The notes under the pieces: model-generated
Told to the model about the DNA's origin: nothing
The model's database searches: none
What the model saw: only the letters and a program-made list of their open reading frames with translations
In this document: piece after piece, positions 22,641 to 32,626 of the stretch
How positions within the stretch are numbered: position 1 is the first letter of the stretch
How the letters are laid out: the number at the start of each line of letters is the position of its first letter
Assembly: GCA_037013495.1 (NCBI GenBank)
Contig: JAZDXN010000029.1
Span: forward strand, 1,686,501-1,750,500
Length of the DNA stretch: 64,000 nt
DNA from: Hippophae tibetana
Lineage: Eukaryota > Streptophyta > Magnoliopsida > Rosales > Elaeagnaceae
Direction of reading: 5' to 3'
Program-made: the position numbers and the translations under genes

Positions 22641-23519
22641 CGCCAATTGATATATATTTCTTGCATATTGTATTAAAGAATGAAAAAAAAGATGAATTAT
22701 TGATAATCGAACATGTTTTGGAAGAATTGACCTAATAGCAACTGGTAATAACCATTGCATTAAGATATGATAGTCATGTAATTTCAATCCATAAAGTTTC
22801 TTATCGGTGATATACATAAAATTTCTTAAGTTGGATGAGTAACTATGAGGAACTTTCACACCCTCCAAACATTTACAAAACACGTCCTTCTCTTTTGTTG
22901 ACATTGTATATGATGCTAGTGCCAAGTATGTTCGATTCTTATCATTTTCCACCCTTGGTTCCAATTTAGGTTATATGTCTAGTTTCTTTAAATCCAATCT
23001 TGCTTTAATTCCATCCTTCGTTTTTCTAGGTATATTAAGGAAAGTACCAATAAATCTCTCACATACATTTTTCCCAATGTTCATGACATCTAAGATGTGA
23101 TGAATGTGTATGTCTTTCCAATAAGGTAATTCCTAAAATATTGATGTTTTATTCCAACAACCATAATCTACTGATTTAGTAACATTTTCCTTTTCACCTT
23201 TTTTATTAGTTGACATCTTTCCTTTCCCTCAATTACTGAATATTATTTTTTTCATCTTTCTATATTGTTTGAATGTCATACCATTCAATTTCCTTAATAT
23301 CTCAACACCTTGCAAAGGTCTTGGTGCAGGATCATGATATTATTCACCATTGAACAATTTCTTTTGGTATCTAAACTTGTGTCTAGATGGCAAAAATATT
23401 TTATTTCTTCTATAAGACATCTTTCATCCATGAACAAGATAATTTATAGAAGTTTCATCACTACCAATAAGGCATCTCATATATCCTTTTGTTGCATGTC
23501 CTAAGTTCCCACAGGCAGG
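22641..23519 (-). pseudogene. TNP2 transposase core of the CACTA element
   Basis: TNP2 is the En/Spm-class transposase. Reading downward from 23,519: PACGNLGHATKGYMRC (zinc-binding start), MSYRRNKIFLPSRHKFR, a stretch matching the 'SIF.ELPYWKD-HHILDVMNI-KNVCERFIGT' consensus near 23,000-23,150, KTKDGIKARLDLK, and then 22,635-22,964 with GLKLHDYHILMQWLLPVAIR and ILPKHVRLSIIHL. Stops and small shifts break it. Its own N-terminus is missing and is replaced by Argonaute sequence, fused in frame in the open segment 23,424-23,918. Confidence 0.8.
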
Positions 23520-24085
23520 AAGGGCATTACCAATGGTTTGTATGGGAATTTTTGCAACAAAGTTTATCTCCACCAAAAATGTCTTGGAATGATGTCGACA
23601 CCGAAACCTATTTTTATCATTTTGATTGGGGCTTTCGTGACTCGCAGGGCTTAAATTTCCATTTTTTCTATTTGACGAGAACTCTTCCAATAAAATAGTA
23701 AACTCGAGCTTCCCACGAGGGAGGGATTCAATAGTGAATAAGCTATCCTTTCCATCATAAGAAAATTCCTTGCCATCAAGGTAATCATGATGGGCTTCAT
23801 AAACCATCTCAATGACTCTTTTCCTCATACCCTTAGCATCAATAGGTCGACCATCTTCATATGAAAGAGACACACTATGATGGAAGAAATGACCATCAAT
23901 GTTAGTAAAATTAACTTTCTAGTGGTTAGTTAATATAGCCATTTTTTGGTTTTAGTGTCGAGGCCTTGTCTAGCAATTGAAAGGCATAGTACTTTATTTT
24001 TGACAAGTTTAGATGTCGTCTCAACTCACAAAGGGACAACATCTAGAGGACTAACATGAGGTGGGAGTGGAAAGGCATCTTCAAC
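23520..24085 (-). pseudogene. AGO4-like: Captured Argonaute fragment (AGO4/6/9 clade, N domain)
   Basis: About 565 bp match the N-terminal part of AGO4-clade Argonautes, which load 24-nt siRNAs and guide DNA methylation to transposons. From the 5' side: FPLPPHVSPLDVVP, KVLCLSIARQGL, MAILTNH-stop-KVNF, IDGHFFHHSVSLSYEDGRP, GKEFSYDGKDSLFT, LPRGKLEFTILLEE, SSNRKNGN, SKTFLVEINFVAKIP, IGNAL. It ends exactly where TNP2 begins (PACGN), in the same frame. PAZ, MID and PIWI are absent, so it cannot be a slicer. There is one frameshift at an A-run near 23,945 and two stops. No intron is visible. Identification is by remembered family consensus and I am confident of it. Confidence 0.88.
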
Positions 24086-24790
24086 ATATGTCTCTAATGT
24101 AGATGGATCAAATGCCTGAAGGTTATCTGAGAGAAGGTGCATTGTCTCTATTACCTATGTTGCATTATCTTTCCAACCTTTCTGGAAACTTGGAAATATT
24201 ATCCTTGCCTTTAGCTAAAGTATACTGAATTTGGATATACTTGTTATCCTATCATTTAACATTAATGCATGCCCTTTATATTTGTGTACTCTGAGAAAAT
24301 CAAGTAATGGCACCAAAGATTCCTTGTTACGAATCATAATTGATAAAAGGTGGCAGTTAAGGCACTAAACACCATTTCAAATAGATGAAGACTAGTTCGT
24401 GAAAGGAAACGTTGCATTGAACAGCTTAAAATCAAGCTTCAATACATACTTATCACTAACCTGTCCATCAACAAGTTCTTCTTTGAATTTAAGATATTAA
24501 TTAACACTAAATTGCTCCATGCTAAGCTCAAAGATATTAGCATAAATGTATTCCCAAACATAAGGTCTTGGAGACCTAATAATAGTTTCCTATGTAGAAT
24601 TGATATTTTTGCCAAATGAACCATCGTTAAGCTTCTGTGCTTCCTTATTGTCAATTGTATTCTCAAGCTTATCGATCAGGTTATGCGGTTGCAAAATCCC
24701 TTTTTCTTGTTCTACATTTCTAAAGATGAGATAAATAAGTTTGTTGCAATGAGTAGGAAAAGTATCTTTAACGCACTCTATAATACTCTC
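24086..24790 (-). pseudogene. SUS: Captured sucrose synthase fragment (N-terminal third)
   Basis: Sucrose synthase makes UDP-glucose and fructose from sucrose in the cytosol. Reading downward: [98 protein letters not shown], and finally ETMHLLSDNLQAFDPSTLET. This is continuous coverage of roughly the first 250 residues of an ~800-residue enzyme, with a few deletions and stops and no intron visible. The glycosyltransferase domains are missing. It joins the Argonaute fragment at about 24,085 in the same orientation. Alternative explanations are weak; the motif order is specific. Confidence 0.88.
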
Positions 24791-25014
24791 TCTTGGCTTG
24801 CGATTTCGGCCATTGGAAGAATGACTTCCATGGTGGTTGTCTGTAGTTTTTAAAGGAGAGCCATGTATATGTATCAAGAAATTTGAGATTTATTGAGTGT
24901 TTCCTCAAGCTGATGCAACTTACCACTGATTCTCAATTCTAGTTGTGTGAAGTTGTTTTGCAAGCCTCCCAAAATAGCTTTCTGATTCTCAATTCGCTCT
25001 TGGTTTGTTACCAT
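24791..25014 (-). pseudogene. gag-like start of an LTR retrotransposon, fused to the sucrose synthase piece
   Basis: From the ATG at 25,014 the product starts MVTNQERIENQK, then LGGLQNNFTQLELRIS and LHQLEETLNKSQ, a short helical stretch like the beginning of some plant gypsy gag proteins, followed by a stop. In a second frame the segment HHGSHSSNGRNRKPRE (from 24,877) runs without interruption into the sucrose synthase homology. The position just after an initiator-Met PBS supports the gag reading. Confidence 0.5.
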
Positions 25015-25023
25015 TTGATTTTT

Positions 25024-25035
25024 GCTATGATACCA
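25024..25035 (-). other. Primer-binding site (initiator tRNA-Met type)
   Basis: Minus strand TGGTATCATAGC differs by one base from the common plant retrotransposon PBS TGGTATCAGAGC. It lies two bases inside the LTR end at 25,038. Confidence 0.7.
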
Positions 25036-25037
25036 AT

Positions 25038-25536
25038 TGATAGGTCCCAATCATAGAAGATCAAAACGGGGTTAAGAAGGGTGTTTTTTAGTTATAATTT
25101 TTCTTCCCTTTTCTTTTCTATTCATCATGTTTAAATACATTCAAAAAGCAGCCAAGCAATCAACACTTGTATAAATTATCCAACTGGAACTTATACAAAA
25201 TAGACAGCATAGTAGACATGTGGACACAAAACAAATTTACACTTGTCATGATATAAAAAGATAGTTGTTATGGAACTTGGCACTCAATGGAGTTAGGCAG
25301 CACTACACTTGGCACACCCATAAGCTTAGGCAGCTGCTAACGGTAAAATCTGGTCTGAAAATAAAATTACCTTTTACCAAGAATTAGTTAGACTGACTGA
25401 AAATAAAATTATCTTTTACCTCGAATTAGTTAGACTGAATTAGAGTACATATATAATTAGGAAGATCTATTCCTTAAATGAGCCTCATATACCCGCACTT
25501 GCAGATCATTTTACTATTTCATGAACTGATTAAACA
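25038..25536 (-). repeat. LTR (5' LTR, minus orientation)
   Basis: Plus-strand TGATAGG...TTAAACA, about 0.5 kb, bounded by the PBS on one side and by an interrupted LINE on the other. Within it a 42-bp unit is repeated twice (25,355-25,396 and 25,397-25,438). The partner LTR was not found elsewhere in the window, so the element is either truncated or its other end has been lost. Confidence 0.55.
25355..25438. repeat. 42-bp unit, two tandem copies
   Basis: Both units begin ctgaaaataaaatta and end gaattagttagact, with a few differences. They lie inside the LTR, in the part expected to be U3. Confidence 0.75.
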
Positions 25537-26640
25537 TAGTCCCTCGATATCTAGTGACATAAAAAATTTCTAAATTTCGCTTGTTTCTTTTTTACCACTG
25601 ATAATATCATTTTTGCCTCCACCGATAGACTCCATATTTTTTTATTAATGAAATTGTTGGAATTGAGGTTATCACTTTCAATGACAAAGCTTCTCGGTTT
25701 CATCTTCAAACCAAGATGGCATGTCAACTCAATTACTTTTGCCTCAGCTTCATCATTTCTTTTAACATACCTCTCAAATTCCATAATCCTTTAACACATT
25801 CCAAAGAGTTCCTTAATATTGTTGTAGAGTAAGAGAACTTATCTCTAATTTTGGCATCTGTGTTGAATTTTATTGTCTTTTGTTATGAAGGAATCCATCT
25901 TCCATACCTACTACATCTTTCTTTTATCCATTCCACATACAATTTTTCTCCATCCCAATCATCAACAGTTAACCCTAGTTGTCAACCTTTATAGGAATCA
26001 ATTTTTTTATGGATCAATCTACCCTATCAATAACATCAAATCATTTCCCTTTGAACACCCAATTATTTCTTACATGCCATCTCTAGGGCAAGTAACTGGT
26101 AGGGAGAGAAACAATGATTCTCACATAGTTCATAAAGTTTATATCCTTTAAATACAAACTAAAAACTTCTTTCCAATTTTCCCAAATAGCAAACATCACA
26201 TCACATTTATGTTGGAAATGTCTTGTTGTTTCCAGTTCAATACTGTACATGGGACAAATAATATCCTCTAACTCCTAAGCTTTACAGATCTTTACTCATG
26301 TGAGAAGACAATCAAAGATACATCTCCAGAGGAAGACTTTCAATCTCTCATGTAATTTAAGTTTCTATAGGTGCTTCCAAGGTACTTATACATTTTTCCC
26401 AACTGTAGCATTTATATGCATATTATAAGCAGATTTAACTTAGAAATTTCCTCCCTTCTCAATCCATCGATCTATTTCATAATGAAGCTTCACTTCTATT
26501 TTCAAAATGACTTTCGAGATGTGTCTGTCTACTATTTTAAAAAGTAGTTCAATGTTTCATTGACCATTCTCTATTAGGATGTCTAAAACTTTTAGTTCAT
26601 TACTAGATCAAATTCCCTCCTTAGGTTTTAGAAATGGCTC
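25537..26640 (-). pseudogene. LINE remnant: zf-RVT and RNase H regions of ORF2
   Basis: The zf-RVT region lies at about 26,500-26,200: EIDRWIEKGGNF, then KVFLWRCIFDCLLT, DIICPMYSIELETTRHFQHK and CDVMFAIWENW. The RNase H region is at 25,551-25,784: EAEAKVIELTCHLGL, SFVIESDNLN, FRNFLCHxISRD. It stops where the usual RN-x2-AHxLA motif should follow, exactly at the border of the LTR at 25,536, so the LTR element appears to have inserted into the LINE. The upstream RT is not present. Confidence 0.7.
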
Positions 26641-27005
26641 TTGTTTGGACATATAACTCAACCCTAAGTTCGATCCAACTGACAGACCAAGCCATCAAAA
26701 AGGAATTACCTATGCCTATGCCCATAACCACACTCATAGGAGGTACCCACCTATGTATACTAACTTTGGTGTTGTAAGGTCAACCTCAAGCTCGAGCTAC
26801 GGGGTGGTCGACCTTAAGCTATAAACATATTTTCTTTTACTTTATACCCTCTGACTGGATGTGATGGGTATATTCTGTGTAATAGACACATGTACATGTA
26901 ATACTTTCTATATACATGGGCCTCATAAGAGAGCCACACATTCCCACACAATTATCTAACTTCTCTCTAGTTTTTCTCTCTATAAATTGGATCAATCCTA
27001 ACATT
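26641..27005. other. Short segment of uncertain origin, possibly an LTR end
   Basis: It contains TATA-like stretches and a tail (cacattcccacacaattatc...tttttctctctataaattgg) resembling the end of some copia LTRs, and then gives way to the leader of the Athila-type element at 27,006. No partner repeat was seen. I cannot name it. Confidence 0.25.
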
Positions 27006-27309
27006 TTGAATGCCTTTTCTCTCGATTTAGACGCTTATATGTTCTATCAATCTCTGGATCAAATGGAAGAAGGTTAAGGCTTCTTGTACGTCTCATACAA
27101 AAATCCTACAACCAGAAAATCAACTAGCACAAAAACAACACAAAGTTCCCCTCTTTTTATTTATTTATGATAAATAAAATAAAAGAGAAAAATAAACAAA
27201 ATTAAAAATGAAACAATGATAAAGCAAATTAACTTCAAATTAAAACTAAGATTAGGTAGTATCGATATTAATAAAATTAAACTATTCCCCAGCAACGGCG
27301 CCAAAAACT
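27006..27309 (-). repeat. Second leader and PBS beyond the LTR (partial second unit)
   Basis: Aligns end to end with 32,627-32,929, with about 15 differences by eye. The PBS at 27,286-27,303 is, on the plus strand, TCCCCAGCAACGGCGCCA, one base off the 3' end of tRNA-Asp, the primer used by Athila-type elements. Homology ends at 27,006, just short of the gag start. Confidence 0.8.
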
Positions 27310-28703
27310 TGATGCGTATTTTCGCAAGTGTACGAATCGTTCAAGTAATAAAGTGTACAGAAATACGGATATCGAACCCACAAGGAATGGCGTTACTAAG
27401 TACCGAAATTGACTAATCCTAATTTTATTTGAAAACCGAATTGTTGAAATTGTATGTTGTTCACAAATGATTAAAAACGCTAAGGCATTTGATTTCGCTA
27501 AATCAATTCAATCCGATTTCAAATCATGTTATATGAGAATCAAAGCTAAATGTGATGGTTGAAAAACCCAAATTTACCTAATACTCTCTCTCGAGTTATA
27601 TTAGAATTACTTATGTATGAAAACCAACTATATTTCTATGAAGATTTAATCACAAACAAGCACATTATGATTTATGGAATTTCTAGAATAACCACATACA
27701 TCATGCATTAGTTCTCACACTCACATTCAACATACGGTATTTATCACAAGAAGCATTCATTACACATATCCTCTTGGTCTCAATATAATGCAATAAATCA
27801 TCTAAATCTTGGCTAGAAATTTAAAAGCATTAAGCATGGAAATAAATACTCAACTTGAAAACAATGAACTCATATAACAATAACAAAAGAAATCAGATTT
27901 TCTTGATTCAACTACATCATAGTCTTAGCAAAAACGAATTAGTTCATAATAGAAATAAGAACAAACATTATCTCAATTGAATCCATGAATAACAAATCTT
28001 AATAAAATGCAGAAAATAAAGGCTAAGGAGAAGAGATGAAAAACTCTTGAAGATGAAGACTTGGTAGCAACAATGGTGATGATCCTTCAAGCTTCTCCAA
28101 ACTTTCTCTCCAAAATTGCCTTTTCTCCTCCAAAAATGTCTTAAACCTCCTCTCTCTATCGTCTCTTCTTTCTCCATCATATTGTATATATAGATCTAGG
28201 GTTTTTGGGGGAATTTTGGAACAAAACAACATAAAAAATGTGTTTTTGGACGAAACTCGCCGACGGTGACATTATTCTCGTCGCGGCGAGATTTCTGGAA
28301 AAGTTACGATTTTGGTTCCGCTGATTCTCGCCGGCGGCGAGATTACATTGGCTGGCAGCGCGATTAATTTGCCAAAACTCGTGCTCCCTCCATAATTTTC
28401 GTTGTTCTTTCTATAAGATTTTCACCGGTGGCGAGCTTATTCTCGCCGGTGGCGAGCTTATTCTCGCCGGCGGCGGGATTTCTAAATTTTGAAAGTTTGT
28501 TTTCTTTTTATTTTTACTCAATCCCGATCATTGAAATTTGTCCAAAACTTCTCCAAAATCATGATTTTACTTGAAATTGCACTTTAAACACAAAATACCC
28601 GTGAAATGACATTTGTGGATTAAATAATCAAATAAACACAATTTTCACACAAATATCAACATTTAAATCATAACAAAAATGCAATAATTTGACTCTTATC
28701 AAC
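27310..28703 (-). repeat. Complete LTR of the Athila-type element
   Basis: On the minus strand it begins TGTTGATAAG right after the PPT and ends CGCATCA next to the PBS spacer, 1394 bp. The U5-side segment (27,310 to about 27,540) is repeated at 32,930-33,150. It carries a promoter region with a TATA box and GC-rich repeats, described separately. Confidence 0.8.
28185..28480 (-). promoter_or_regulatory. LTR promoter: TATA box with GC-palindrome repeats upstream
   Basis: The minus-strand TATATATA (plus 28,186-28,193) is followed upstream by about seven ~20-bp units with core CTCGCCGGCGGCGAG or close variants (near 28,255, 28,276, 28,325, 28,348, 28,419, 28,440 and 28,460). The units are near-palindromic and CpG-dense in an AT-rich LTR. 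Their position just upstream of the TATA box suggests U3 enhancer repeats. Two more units lie at 30,327-30,364 in the internal region. Confidence 0.6.
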
Positions 28704-30310
28704 AACCCCCAACCAGCTTCTTGCTAGTCTCTAGCAATAAAAGCGATCTATGAATAAATTCAAAGGAGACATTAAAAGAAAAATTAAAATTGAATTTATT
28801 CTATTTACAAAATTACATTAAGCGTATGCAATAAACCTTTAAACCCCTAGACAGCCCTAGTAGGACGAGTTGTAGTCTCGTGAGGGCTTCCAGTGATGAT
28901 ACCCAAAAACATCTTACCTATAACTATCCTAACTCAAAACAATAAAATCACACAACAATTAATTTGCACAAATGTCTCAAAAATTGTAAATAACAAATTA
29001 ACACATAGAATGATTAAATGTCACCTAAGCTTTAAGAAATCTCAAATGCCAATTTCACTTTTGTTATTGACTCTTAAACATCCATCAAACCAAAAACCAA
29101 TAGCCATAAGGTCCGGATAATATTATGCACAACATCCACAAACAAAAAGGTGAAATCTCAAACTCCATAGACTCACTTTTCAAACCTCTCTCCACTAATG
29201 AAGCAAAATACACCACTTCGGATCAATAGGACTTAATGAGGCTTGTAATGTTAGGCTTAGGTATTTGGTTAAGAAAGAATAGAAAGTGTCAAAATACAAA
29301 TAAGAGCACTTATTAGATTAAACACAACCAATTAAGTAAAAGAGTAACACCATTTAACCCAAATTGTTTTTTTCCAATCATAACCCATTTTTCCAAAGAT
29401 AAACAAAATTCTTCCTCAATCTTTCACCTCAGTATATCCATCACTAACACCCTTTTATTTACTAGAATGTGAAGGCTTTTTTTTTCATCCTTACTCCAAT
29501 TGCTCTTGAAAAGACATAACCCCCAACCAATTTCTTCCAATATATATGGAAGATTTTTTTTTGTTTTTTTTACTCCATCCTTACTCCAATTGCTCTTGAA
29601 AAGTTTGTGTTCAAAATTAAGTGCTCTTAACAAATAAGGTAGGAATTATATATATATATTTTTGGCTCAATAAAAGGTAGTTTATAGAAGGCAAAAAGAA
29701 AGAAAAGTAAGGCTAACAATATACTTAAATAGGCTCAAAGAGGTAACTAGTGATATAAGGATAACAAGGTAGGCTTAAAATGGCACAATCGATCCAAAAA
29801 TGGCCTACATCATATCCTAAACAGTGCAATTCCAAATTATTTCACCTCAAGAGGTTTTCAAATGAGTTCTAGAGTTTGTTGAGATCACAAAAATGTCCAT
29901 GAAAAATTCGCACATAAGACTTCTCTAAGAATTTAGACTAATCAACCAAATCATACCACATACCAAAAGAGTCGCCAACTAGGTAAAATCAACATTTAAA
30001 ATTATCTTTAAACTGAAGCAAAATTTAATGTCTTCTAAAAGCTACTTGTTATCACAATCACATTATTATCATCAACGTGCAAATTAAAATAAGTAAAATG
30101 CAAATGAGAAAAAATAAAATAAAATAAAAAAATAAAAATAAGACAATAAACAAATAAAAGAAATTAAATCAAAATGCAAAAAAATAAATGGAAAATCAAA
30201 ATTAAACACAAATAAACACACGAACAAAACTACTAAAAAGGAAATGAAGAAAAGACTTACCGTTTATCGCACCCCCAACCAAAACCTTACATTGTCCTCA
30301 ATGTAAGAAA
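28704..30310 (-). other. 3' non-coding region, PPT and stem-loop of the Athila-type element
   Basis: The PPT is the G-run next to the LTR (plus ccccc at about 28,706-28,710). The far end holds a 9-bp perfect stem-loop at 30,286-30,307 followed on the minus strand by GGTTGGGGGTGCG. No ORF of quality is present. A stretch near 29,424-29,633 contains a ~35-bp duplication (tccttactccaattgctcttgaaaag twice). It corresponds in position and partly in sequence to 1139-2612. Confidence 0.65.
30286..30307 (-). other. Stem-loop, counterpart of 1394-1411
   Basis: Arms CTTACATTG and CAATGTAAG pair over 9 bp around a 4-base loop. The core ACATTG/CAATGT is shared with the other Athila-type element, while the next base pair outward differs (T-A here, C-G there). 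Confidence 0.65.
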
Positions 30311-30476
30311 GAAAAGTGAGATCTCCTTTCCGTCGGCGGCGAAACTATCCTTGCCGGTGGCGAACGAAAGATACATATTTTTTCTTTCTTTTTTTTAGAT
30401 GGGATGGCATTGGCTTTAGCTCAATCTTGTTGGCTTCCTTCTTTACCAATGAGGTTGGAGTTTCATTTGTTCCCAA

Positions 30477-31307
30477 CTACTTAAATGTTTCATCACTGCA
30501 CAAATATTCATCAGGTGCTGCCAGTAATTCAAAACATTGTCTCATCCCCTCATCTTTCTCCTCATTTTTTGTAGATTTCACAAGGCAAGCTTCTAGTGGT
30601 AGCAATGGAGTTCTCTTCTCAAAAGTTTTCGAGATTAACCTATCAAGAGTGTTAATTTGGAAACAAGAATGTACGTCACCTGGAAATTTCATTGCTTCAA
30701 AAACATCAAAAGTCACTTGTTCATCTTGCACCTGTAAAATGAGCTTTCCTTGGTGAACATCAATCAATGTTCTTCCAGTTGCAAGGAACGGTCTCCCCAA
30801 TATCAACGGTATCTCTCTATCTTCCTCCATGTCAAGCACCACGAAATCTACAGGGAAAATAAATTTGTCGACTTTAATTAAAACATCCTCAATTACCCCT
30901 CGAGGATATTTCACCGATCGATCCACTAATTGTAGAGAGATTGAAGTGGGCTTCACTTTTCCCATGCCTAGTTTCCTGAAAATAGAAAGTGGGATCAAAT
31001 TAATGCTTGCTCCTAAATCACATAAGACTTTATCAAAATTGCAACTTCCTATAGTATAAGATATTGTAAAACTCCCTGGGTCTTTCAATTTCTGTGGTAG
31101 TTTTCTTTGAAGAACTGCACTACACTCCTCATTTAGCATGATAGTTTCATAATCTTCCAGCTTCCTCTTCTTTGATAGAATTTCCTTCATGAATTTTGCA
31201 TACTTGGGCATTTGTTCCAACATCTCTGCAAAAGGAATGTTAATATGCAATTTCTTAAACATATTTAGAAATTTATCAAATTTATTATCAAGCTTTTTCT
31301 TATTCAA
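30477..31307 (-). pseudogene. gag C-terminus and aspartic protease of the Athila-type element
   Basis: An open frame of 276 codons. It begins with helical gag/spacer sequence (LDNKFDKFLNMFKKLHINIP), then the protease with active site VLCDLGASINLIP, flap-side SLQLVDRSVKYPRGVIEDVL and FVVLDMEEDREIPLILGRPFL, the usual Athila pattern. The catalytic DLGAS is intact. The frame ends after EAMKF...DETFK, where RT should begin in a full element; a deletion removes it. Confidence 0.85.
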
Positions 31308-31310
31308 TCT

Positions 31311-32600
31311 TTAAGGATATGGGATAGGAGGCTCATATTTCGCATTTGGGGAAGGTTGAACATCTTGGGATCTTGATGGCTTTTCTTTAGATTCTTCCAT
31401 CTTTTTCTCTGATTTCCCCTGCCATTCAAGTTCTTTACCACTTCTCAATGTGATAGCCTTTTCATGCTCTTTGGGATTTATTGTGTCACTAGGCAACGAT
31501 CCTTGAGACCTTTCTGCAATCTACTTTGAAAGCTACCCCAATTGGTTTTGGATGTCCCTGTTGATTGCCTCTTGATTTCTAAAATCTGTTCTTGTCTCCT
31601 TAATGAACTTTCCCAAAATTCCTTCCAAATCTATTTGTTTCTTCTCTTTGGGTTGGTAGGAAGATGATAATGGTTTGAATCCCCCTTGGTTATTTCCCCA
31701 TGACAAATTTGGATGATTTCGCCAACCTGGATTGTAGGTGTCAAATATAGGTTATGTTGAGGTTTTTGGAAATTTGAAACATAATTTGCTTGCTCAACAT
31801 TTGGTGAAGCAAATGGATTTCCAACTTGGCACTTGATACTAGCATGATTTTCACCACATAAATCACATTGTGCAGTTGGTTTGGATTCTAATTTGGATGA
31901 CAAAGAATCCATCTTTCTTGAAAGAATAGCAACTTGAGCCGACAAAGCATTCACTGAATCAATTTCATGCACTACTGCTAGTATTCTACAGTAACCCGCT
32001 CTGAATGCCACTGATTGTTGTTTTTTGCCATAATCTCTAACAACTCATGAGCATCCTCCAGTATTTTTCCCATTAAAGACCCTCCAGTAGCAGCATCAAT
32101 CATTGCCCGATAGTTTGAAACCAACCCATTATAAAATGTAGACACTTGCAGCCAAATCGGTATACCATGATGTGGGCACTTCCTCAACATTTCTTTGAAT
32201 CTTTCCCAAGCTTCATACAATGATTCTTGGACAAGAATTTCTGAACCAACTCATTCCATGTTGTAATTGATCCCAGTGGTAATGAGTTTATCCACTCCTT
32301 GGCTTTATCCCAAAGTGAAAAAGGAAAAACCCTTAATCTTATAGCATTTTCAGACACACCATTTATCTTGTAAAGATCACACACTTCTAGAAAATAAGCA
32401 ATATGTGCATTTGGATCATCCTTTGACATTCCCCCAAACTGATTTGATTGAACCATTTGGATAGAGGATGGTTTTATCTCAAAGTTATTGGCTTGAACAG
32501 TTGGCCTCCTAATACCTGAAGTAGTTCCAACAACATTAGGCACAGCATAATCTCTCAAAGCTCTACGATTTCCACCTCCCTCAAAAAATGGTGGACTCAT
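31311..32600 (-). pseudogene. gag of the Athila-type element, three frames
   Basis: 32,184-32,600 holds the N-terminal gag: PPFFEGGGNRRALRDYAVP, FGGMSKDDPNAHIAYFLEVC, RVFPFSLWDKAKEWINSLP. It continues in shifted frames at 31,978-32,220 (WERFKEMLRKCPHHGIP, FYNGL) and 31,631-32,011, where a zinc-knuckle-like CDLCGENHASIKC lies. The end (31,311-31,496) is a charged linker. Two single-base shifts and a stop explain the breaks. The C-terminal spacer leads directly into the protease frame. Confidence 0.8.
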
Positions 32601-32626
32601 GGCTGATTGTCTATTAGGAGCTGAGG

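Larger units (their letters stand above)
16510..23519 (-). mobile_element. CACTA (En/Spm) transposon, 3' part, degenerate
   Basis: On the minus strand the order is TNP2 transposase, the DUF4218/DUF4216-type C-terminal part, a Ptta/En-Spm-type protein and a Ulp1-like protease with introns, as in plant CACTA elements. Typical CACTA terminal repeats were not found at either end. The 3' limit is guessed from the end of the protease gene, a subterminal palindrome at 16,843-16,869 and the hairpin at 16,482. The 5' part is replaced by captured host sequence from 23,520 upward. Confidence 0.7.

Noticed and set aside
25873..26151. Plus-strand frame of 92 codons
   Set aside because: Antisense to the LINE zf-RVT/RNase H remnant, whose minus-strand motifs are clear.
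30316..30756. Plus-strand frame of 146 codons
   Set aside because: Antisense to the Athila protease and its 3' flank; Ser-rich shadow translation with no family match.
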